Shown here: positions 56,983 through 64,000 of the stretch, piece by piece
Layout: every line of letters begins with the position of its first letter
Numbering within the stretch: the first letter of the stretch is position 1
NCBI GenBank assembly: GCA_027475525.1
Contig: JAMWFC010000031.1
Location: 310,001-374,000 of the forward strand
DNA: 64,000 bases
From: Macrolepiota albuminosa
Lineage: Eukaryota > Basidiomycota > Agaricomycetes > Agaricales > Agaricaceae
Direction: 5' to 3'
The notes under the pieces: generated by a model
The model's input: the letters and a program-made list of their open reading frames with translations, nothing else
Told to the model about the DNA's origin: nothing
The model's database searches: none
Made by a program: the position numbers and the translations under genes

Positions 56983-59160
56983 ATGTCTTCCATTTTCATT
57001 GTTCAAGCAGTGAAGCACTATCAACCGTCTTGGGAACTGGGGATGTTTCCTCTAGTCTTTGGCATTGTTTTTCTTCTACTTGTTATCATCAATAGTACAT
57101 CATATGGGCCCAACGTATGTTCAATTCCTCGGTTAGTGCAACTCTGCCTATCCTGTTTTAGTTGACAGCGATACCCGCTTTCGGTCCTCGGGGGCGCCTC
57201 ACGTCGTACATCGGCTCATACATGTTCTTGACAAACTCGTGTCGCGTACTACAAGATGAGATCGCTAAGCGTCAAGGAACGATGTTTCGTGTGCCGTTTA
57301 TTGATCATTGGGAAGTCGTAATAACAGGCAAAGGATTCATCAACGAGCTCGCGAAAGCTCATGACAGTGAATTATCTGCCCAGGATGCTGTCGCGGATGT
57401 ATTGCAAACTGAATTCACAATGGGACCCTCCATAAAGTATGACCCGTATCATGTGGGTGTCATCGGTACAACTATGACGAGGAACTTGGCTGCGCGATTT
57501 GACGATATATATGATGAGATTTCAGCTGTTTCAGAAGAAGTCATCCGGGATAGCAGCTTCAGTGGCGACTCTGAGGAAGGTATGTGCACTGCGTTAAGTA
57601 TGGTCTGTCTGCTCATCCTATTCATAACACAAGACTGGGTATCTGTTCCTGTATTTGATGCTGTCAGCAACATCATTACTCGCACGAGCAATCGATTCTT
57701 TGTTGGCCTTCCTCTATGTTCGTACAACCTCGACCGACTTGGTACTTATTACAAGTAATCACCCTAATACTGGGATTATTCGCAGGTCGAAATCCAGAAT
57801 ATCTTCATCTCTCTAAGACATGGGCTATGAATGTGTTCTTTGCAGCTTTTTTCATTAATTTCATGCCTGGGTTTCTGAAACCGTAAGTCAGGTGCAATCG
57901 TCAAATAATTTGATCGAAGGCTGAATCGGGCTTGATGCAAGGCTCTGCCAGCGCATTGTTGATTTTCTAAGGCGCCACACGCGACATTCAGGAAGAGACC
58001 AATTACAAAAGACAGTGGTAGAGAGAGTTCTTCTTGACCGTGAGCTCGGCGTTGAAAGACCTGATCGTCCGGTATGTTGAAGCTTTTATGATCAAATTTG
58101 CTAAATCGCGGCTTCGGTCTTCAACAGAATGATGCCATATCATGGTTTTACGACGCGGCAATTCAACGCCACCCTTACAATAGCATTGTAGAAGATGTCG
58201 TTCAACGTATCATGTTCATGAATTTCTCGGCGATTCATACGTCAACCCATGTAGGAAGTCCTTCAGCCTCTTTAACAAGTGGTTTCTGATTGCAAGTAAC
58301 TTGATCCAGGCTCTTACGAACATTCTTTATCACCTTGCTGAACAGCCCGAAAAATATCTTCAATTATTGAGGAACGAAGTCGAAGAAGTTGTTGCCCAAT
58401 ATGGATGGACAAAGGCTGCACTTCGGGAGATGGTCAAGATTGACAGCTTTGTGCGGGAGTCTGAGCGCATCAATGGCTTAAGTGCATGTAGGCCGATTTT
58501 AGAAGCTTGGCAACGATCACGGCTGACTCAATTGTTACTAGTGATCATGACTCGAAAGGTTGTAAATACGAAAGGTTTCACTTTCTCCAACGGAGTCCAT
58601 CTGCCAATGAATACCATCGTTTCTGTGGCAAATTATGCTACCCATCACGACGACGGTACGGATGTGCATCAGATAAACTTCTTCTCCACCGTCCTCTCAT
58701 GATTTGTAGCCTATTACACAAATGCCAATACTTTTGAAGGATTTCGCTTTTCGGACATACGAGAAGCAGCGGAAGGATTCGATGCCTTTCGCCATCAATT
58801 TGTGCACACCACTCCAGAACATGTAACATTTGGCCATGGACGCCATAGCTGTCCCGGTGTGCATAATCCCCATTTGTTCATTTGGTATCTTGATAGACTA
58901 ATGCGATTTATTTACACAGGCAGGTGATTTAGTATTATCTCACCCTTCCCACACATTTTTCATAGATACCTTGTAGGTTCTTTGCAGCAAATGAGCTCAA
59001 GGTTGCTCTAGCCCACATTGTCCTTCACTACGACCTCAAACTGAGCGATTCATGCAATGGCATCAGACCGAAGAACTCATGGCTCTCCATTGCCCTCATC
59101 CCTGACAGGCATGCTCACATATGCTTTAGAAAGAGAAAGCAAAGAGTTGTGATATCTTAG
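56983..59160 (+). CDS. Cytochrome P450 monooxygenase, multi-exon
   Basis: A membrane-anchored haem-thiolate monooxygenase of the endoplasmic reticulum; substrate unknown. Exon 1 (56983-57114) gives an N-terminal membrane segment (FPLVFGIVFLLLVIINS). Exon 2 starts at 57162 (LTAIPAFGPRGRLTSYIGSY). Later exons carry IITRTSNRFFVGLPLC, NPEYLHLSKTWAMNVFFAAF, the I-helix region FMNFSAIHTST near 58215, ALTNILYHLAEQPEKYLQLL, the K-helix ExxR as ESER near 58460, and FSNGVHLPMNTIVSVANYAT. The haem loop is FGHGRHSCPG at 58829-58858, with an intron right after it, followed by FFAANELKVALAHIVLHYDL. A typical intron is 57115-57161. The I-helix sequence resembles fungal P450s with AIHTS in place of AGxDT. 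No lesion found; about 500 residues. Confidence 0.82.
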
Positions 59161-59317
59161 TACTATCTTAGTTCCATATCTACATTGGTATCAAACATCC
59201 TGACGTACTTCTTTTTGAAAAACCCCTGGCAATAGCACCCGAAGAGGCGATCATTGATAGACTTCCTTGCGCTGTGATTTCACAGAATAGGAGTCATTAA
59301 CATATAGCATATAGGGA

Positions 59318-61486
59318 ATGATGACACAAGAACTTGATTGGGATTTCATTATCCGAAGTTGCCGAGAATCCCTAGAAATCATCAACGGCCATGAACGGCT
59401 GTCTAGAAGAGAACACAATTTAATGGTCCAATGGGCCAATGACAAGATGATGTTTTCCTTCAACAACTACCCGTTGATCAAACTCGATGCCGCAAGCGTT
59501 TCTGCTACGTCCTCTGAACAAGGCCACTATGATTATATCATTGTCGGCGGTAAGCTTGTTTTGCGCTGCGCTGTCACCATCGGTACAAACTCTTTTCAGG
59601 TGGAACCGCCGGTTGCGTTTTAGCCAATCGTCTCAGTGAAGATCCAGACGTCAAAGTCCTCCTCTTGGAAAGAGGGAATGCTCGTCTTGGTTGGGCAACA
59701 CGAGTGCCTCTCCTTTCTACTAACTTCATGGGGGACGAAAATGCTGTGTATAGCTGGCCGTCTACACCTTTGGCGGGTTTGATGGACCGCAGCTTGACCC
59801 TTGTTACCGGAAAGGGCCTTGGTGGCGGTTCGGCAATTAACAGCATGAATTACACGCGGGGTTAACCCCAAGATTATGATCTATGGAGTGCCAATGGATG
59901 CAAGGGATGGAGTTATAGCGAAATTCAAGGTTACTTCATTAAATCCGAGAAGTTCGCCAGCAATTCTGGACGCAAACATCACGGTACAGAGGGTGAATAC
60001 TTCTGAGACTTCTGCTGATTGTTCAGTCGTTGATCTTTTGTTTATAGGAGAATGGATCGTACGTAATATGGGCGATCTCCAGTTCTCCCTTGCACAGAGG
60101 TATTACAGCCATATTCTCCAATATGGCAATAATTAAACTCGCCTTTAGATGCGCAGAAGCCTGTGTTTCACTCGGCCTGCCATATGCGCAGGATATCAAC
60201 GAACCAGACATCCCCTTTAATGTCTGCGGAAAGTTGGATTGTACGATTGACCTTGACGGTCATCGTAACTCGACCTTCCATGCATTCCTGCCTCCACAAG
60301 TTGCCTTAGAACGTAAATCTCATCTGCACATCTGTGCAGGGGCAGCGGTGACAGCGTTAGACGTTGAAGTGGGTGCAAACCATTCATCTGTCAAAGGAGT
60401 CAGTTTTTTGGCGGCCACTGGAGGACAAAAAATATATTACGCCAAAGCTCGACGCGAGGTGATCTTGTGCGCCGGCGCTATCGCTACTCCTCAGATCTTG
60501 CTCCTTAGGTGAGCGTGCTGCTTGAAAGTCAATTTTGTATGAATCACTACATTCATTTAGTGGCATAGGTCCACGAGGCAAAGTGAAGCAACCTCTCAAA
60601 AGAGAGCTGGCCGGAGTCGGTGAAAGTTTGGTATGTGTCCTTGTCATGTTCCCTTGAAATTGCTAATAGAAGGACTCTATTTCAGCAAGATCATATGGCG
60701 ACAGGAATCATGTATAATGTTCCCACGGCTGAGTCTCTCCACATCATCCAAAAGAGTCCTTGGAGGGCCATCTTTGAGTTATTCCGCTATATCGCCTTTG
60801 GTGAAGGTCTCTTTTTAGCTCCTGTAGCACAGCTCTCAATCCTTGTGAACTCAGCCCAAATAGACGATTTGGGTCATGTAATCCCTTCCAATTCAACCGA
60901 CCCTGCAGGACTCCCCGACCTTGAAATTAAGCCCATCCATTTCAATATCACTGAGCCTCCAATCCCTCACAAAGAAGGGGTTTTGTCGATTATGGTCGTT
61001 CTAATGCGCCCGAGCTCTCGTGGCTCAGTTTCCCTCGCTTCTGAGGACCCTCTTGAGCGACCTGCATGCGATCTTGCCTACCTCAGGGACCCAGCTGACT
61101 ACTTGGTGATGCGTAAGGGTATCAAATTGGCCAAAAGGATCGGGGAAAAAATGCGCGAGTATGGCGTGAAGAACATGACAGACCTGTACATGCCTAACAG
61201 CGAGTCAGATGCTGATTTGGACGCGTTTGTTCGAAAATTCACCAGGACCAACTATCATTACAGCTCTACGTGCCGCATGGCACCGGAGAATGATTCCCTT
61301 CCTGGAGTTGTAGACAATGAGTTGCGAGTCCACGGGTTCTCCAACCTGCGGATTGCGGACTGCAGTATCATTCCTATAATGATTTCTGCTCATCTCCAGG
61401 CATCGGCGGTGATGATTGCGGAAAAGTGTGCAGACATGATAAAGGCGGATTTATCAGGACGTGAAGGTTCTTGTCGAAGGGTTTGA
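59318..61486 (+). pseudogene. GMC oxidoreductase (aryl-alcohol/glucose oxidase family) with an in-frame stop
   Basis: An FAD enzyme that oxidises alcohols or sugars, often supplying hydrogen peroxide in wood-decay fungi. The Rossmann motif YDYIIVGGGTAGCVLANRL is split by an intron (59550-59599). VTGKGLGGGSAINSMNYTRG matches GMC signature 1, but the next codon is TAA (59863-59865), and the family sequence PQDYDLWSANGC goes on in the same frame. Later exons hold CAGAIATPQILL (signature 2), a GIGPR start after an intron, LAGVGESLQDH, and the C-terminal NYHYSSTCRMAPEN and ISAHLQASAVMIAEKCADM with the active-site histidine regions. A single nonsense change is the only lesion seen. No signal peptide is visible at the N-terminus. 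Confidence 0.8.
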
Positions 61487-61644
61487 GGGGTACGGTGTAT
61501 TAGAATTCAGACCTATGAACAAGCATTTAGTTCAATCTCTCAGTCCGGTATAATCCAGTATATTCAAACTGTACCTATGAACAAGTATTTAGTTCAATCT
61601 ATCGGGTACAGTTATCTCGTAAGTAATTTGTAAAGTGCGTAATG

Positions 61645-61975
61645 TGTCGCAGCATATCGCAGGATAGAATAGAATATATTGATATTGGAACAATCAACTA
61701 TAATATAAGCTAAGTTCGAGAATAAAAGATGTCACTAGATATGAGTAATTTATAGGTATTATCGCACCTAAGTTCGAGAATAAAAGATGTCTCGAACTTA
61801 GTGGTAATTTTAGAATGTATACTGTTGTAAAGTAAGTATAATGCATGTATGACGAAAACATGAAGTCATTGTGACTTCATTTATGAATAAAATGAGATCA
61901 TAGAATAAGTACGTACGAAATGATGAATTATGATATCATCCGAGAGAAATCGGCGTTTATTGGCTTTCTTTGACA
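61645..61975 (-). repeat. Copia-B 3' LTR (331 bp)
   Basis: Ends TTTCTTTGACA, next to the purine tract GAGTGGGAG on the minus strand. It has two exact copies of a 24-bp block starting CTAAGTTCGAGAATAA (61710-61733 and 61768-61791). Confidence 0.88.
61769..61800. repeat. Perfect 11-bp inverted repeat in the copia-B LTR
   Basis: TAAGTTCGAGA (61769-61779) and TCTCGAACTTA (61790-61800) flank a 10-base loop. It could fold as a hairpin or bind a dimeric factor. Confidence 0.8.
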
Positions 61976-63637
61976 CTCCCACTCATGAGGATAAATTCCT
62001 AACTTCTCTCGGAACTTTATGAACCTTTCTCGAGGCAGTGCCTTAGTAAATATATCTGCCATCATCTCATGTGTGGATACAAATTCAAGTTTGATATTTT
62101 GATGTTTGATTTGTTCCCTGATAAAGTGATACCGAATATCGATGTGTTTTGCACAGGTATGTAATACTGGATTCTGAGATAGTGCCATGCTCCCTGAGCT
62201 GTCAGAAATGTATGATTGCAGCCAATGTTTGTGGGAAATTGAGTTCCTTTGACAGAGTTCTAAGCCATATGGCTTCATGTGTGGCATTTGAAGAAGCTAT
62301 GTATTCAGCCTCGACAGTGGAAGTGGCAACAACTGGTTGTTTCTTGGATGACCAAGAGACAGAGCTTCCATTAATATCAAATTTCCAACCACTGATAAAT
62401 TTTCACTTGTACTGTCACAACCTGTTACCCTGGCACACCATGCAAGCCCTGACATGCCACGACCTGGCATACCACATGAACCCTGACACCCTGCCCTCAT
62501 TATCCAATCAAGCAACTGGTACCAGCACCTGCCCACAAGCTCTGGGCCCCACTGATCACCCCCAGCATTCAGCCCTACACCAACCAATGGGCCCTGACTG
62601 ATTTCCCTGGTGCCACACCCATATCTGGACAATACACCATAAAGGACTTGCACTCAGACAATACACTGCTTGGGACTAACCACATGGAGCCTAGCCCCAG
62701 AGCTAACCCAAACACCCCAGACCTTAGCCGCCAAAGGTATATAGCTGGTAGCCAGCAATCTATTACAGTAGTCTGATATTGCTATAACTCCTGCCTCTAT
62801 ACTCTCTTGTCTATCTCGTATTACTTGCTCAATCTATTTTGTTACTCTTTCAAGTTTCCTGGTATACTAAGTCTCACTTTGATCTTCTCTTCATCTCCCA
62901 GTCTCAGTCTCAGTCTCCCAGTCTTAGTCTCTTTCTCTGATCACTCCTCTATTGCCTCTTTGCCCTAACTGGCTCTGCTTCCCCCTTTGCCATATTCCAG
63001 ACTTAGCCTGGGATCCTACTCCACCATATCCTCAAACTCTGGCACCCCATGTACTCTCCAGAGCATCCTCATGCCTCACCCAAAACTCTGGAACCTGCCT
63101 CCCATTGCCTGGAGACATTCTGTAGACTTTGAGTCCACCTTGTAAGGACCTGCTTGTCTCTGGAAGCCCCTGTTATTAGCGGAACCTGACATGTATGTGT
63201 CTTGTGCCCAGTTGACATTGCTCCATCCTACTAACTTTATTTCTTTAATATTAAGACCACTTAGTTTTAACACAAAATCCTTGGTTCTCTTTAGATATTG
63301 TAGGATTCTTTTACAGGTGGCCAGATGAGAGGTCTCAGATTTCCAGCAAATTGAGCTATTAGGTTCACTGCATACTGTATGTCAGGACATGTCTGAGTGG
63401 CATACAGAAGTGATCTGACTAGTGAGAGATAATCAATTCCATTTGTGTATTGAATATATTTATTAATTTTCTTGAAATTATCAGGAGATTGTGCCAAAGA
63501 TAAATTATGATTTGTTGAAATGAGTATTGATACCAGAGTAGACATGTCCATGTTAAATTGTTTGAGTATGGAGTTGATGTATAAGAATTGACTGAGGTAA
63601 ATGCATTAGTTGTTATGATCTTGAATTGCTCATATGC
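61976..63637 (-). pseudogene. Copia-B RT C-terminus and RNase H, interrupted
   Basis: Read leftward: RT end (YINSILKQFNMDMSTLVSI, LAQSPDNFKKINKYIQYTNG, YATQTCPDIQYAVNLIAQFA) to about 63240; VGWSNVNWAQDTY before the solo LTR; then after it VVATSTVEAEYIA and RNase H (DSSGSMALSQNP, CAKHIDIRYHFIREQ, VSTHEMMADIFTKALPRERF). The frame is shifted several times, so it is decayed. Confidence 0.82.
62413..63191 (-). mobile_element. Solo LTR related to gypsy-3 (779 bp) in copia-B RNase H
   Basis: On the minus strand it begins TGTCAGGTTCCGCT, identical to the gypsy-3 LTR start, and ends GGTTGTGACA. Flanking pentamers are TGTAC and TGTAT, a TSD with one change. On the plus strand it ends in a pyrimidine-rich stretch with a TATATAG-like box near 62742. 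The middle is unlike gypsy-3, so it is a related family. Confidence 0.78.
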
Positions 63638-64000
63638 TGTAACGGCCCAAACTTACATTATGATACCTATCTTCTTATTATGCGACGTAACGTTGCATTT
63701 ATACTAGTGTTTATAGTTATTTGGACTTTAGTTCTTTTTCTTGTGTTACATAGCTGAAATCGAGAGGCTAGTCTGATTCACTTGTGTGACTAAGGACTTA
63801 GAATTTCCACTATTGTAACTACGTTACATTTTTTTGAATCTCCTGGTTCTCAGCTATCAGCTATTGGCACTCCGTCAAACTTGTTGAACTTTATCAGCTT
63901 CTCTGCTTCTTATACAGCCACTCTAAAAAATTTTTCTGTCAAGAATACTCGGTCCAACATGGTCGATCCTCGTGGAGATAAAGCACCTGACGTGTCCAGT
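63638..64000 (+). mobile_element. Gypsy-4: 5' end of a gypsy-1-like element
   Basis: The LTR (63638-63828, 191 bp) has 7-bp terminal inverted repeats TGTAACG/CGTTACA and shares TCTGATTC and TGTGACT stretches with the gypsy-1 LTR. Directly after it is TTTTTTTGAATCT, as in gypsy-1. The rest is outside the window. Confidence 0.8.
63959..64000 (+). CDS. Gypsy-4 gag, first 14 codons
   Basis: ATG at 63959 follows about 130 bp of leader after the LTR and reads MVDPRGDKAPDVSS to the window end. Placement and context make it the gag start; too little is visible for domain evidence. Confidence 0.45.
   Translation, partial: MVDPRGDKAPDVSS

Larger units (their letters stand above)
61645..63637 (-). mobile_element. 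Copia-B: second Ty1/copia element, 3' part
   Basis: Its 3' LTR is 61645-61975, starting on the plus strand TGTCGCAGCATATCG, close to the copia-A LTR. RNase H and RT follow to the right. A solo LTR (62413-63191) interrupts RNase H, and a gypsy element starts at 63638, so the 5' part is out of view. The left flank reads TAATG; the matching TSD lies outside the window. Confidence 0.85.

Overview
This is a window of basidiomycete (Agaricomycete) nuclear DNA. The clues are short GT-AG introns of about 45-60 nt, a multi-exon P-loop protein of the expanded agaricomycete QSSGTGKSR type, a fungal P450, a GMC oxidoreductase, an aminoglycoside-phosphotransferase (APH)-like kinase, and a dense load of Ty1/copia and Ty3/gypsy LTR retrotransposons. 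No tRNA, rRNA or CRISPR array was recognised.

Layout. 1-377: 3' end of an inositol-3-phosphate synthase (INO1) gene with a +1 frameshift. 861-3793 (-): P-loop NTPase gene. 3794-6355: AT-rich intergenic DNA with a 28-bp tandem repeat and a possible solo LTR. 6356-7165 (-) and 7349-9560 (+): divergent pair of unrecognised membrane-protein genes. 10002-10598 and 55809-56152 (+): the two halves of one APH-like kinase gene, split by a 45-kb stack of retroelements. 56983-59160 (+): cytochrome P450. 59318-61486 (+): GMC oxidoreductase with an in-frame stop. 61645 to the end: a second copia element (-), invaded by a solo LTR and by the start of another gypsy element.

The stack resolves by LTR pairs and target-site duplications (TSDs). 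Copia-A (10599-55808, -, TSD CCTGT, about 5.0 kb when emptied) landed in the kinase gene. Gypsy-1 (13782-40763, -, TSD CCCAA) landed in copia-A. Gypsy-2 (22009-35884, +, TSD TCGG) landed in gypsy-1. Gypsy-3 (42274-55491, -, TSD ATAAT) landed in the copia-A 5' LTR. Solo LTRs related to gypsy-2 sit in gypsy-1 (37863-38802, TSD CCGT; probably 17070-18046) and in gypsy-3 (46206-47248, TSD TCGT). LTR divergence agrees with the order: copia-A and gypsy-1 differ at about 4-5% of sites, gypsy-2 and gypsy-3 at under 1%. Most differences are CpG to TpG/CpA.

Two results stand out. First, gypsy-2 and gypsy-3 each carry, between pol and the 3' LTR, an antisense gene with several introns and an open reading frame through every splice. 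Each encodes a protein of about 700 or 576 residues with a six-cysteine Zn2Cys6-like cluster, and in each an intron ends exactly at the first cysteine. An antisense gene keeps its introns because the element's genomic RNA is the opposite strand. Second, 29 tandem duplications with a period of exactly 77 bp are scattered through the gypsy elements and nowhere else. They look like an assembly artefact (unmerged k=77 contig overlaps) and break frames that are otherwise open, so the frames of gypsy-2 and gypsy-3 should be read with one copy removed.
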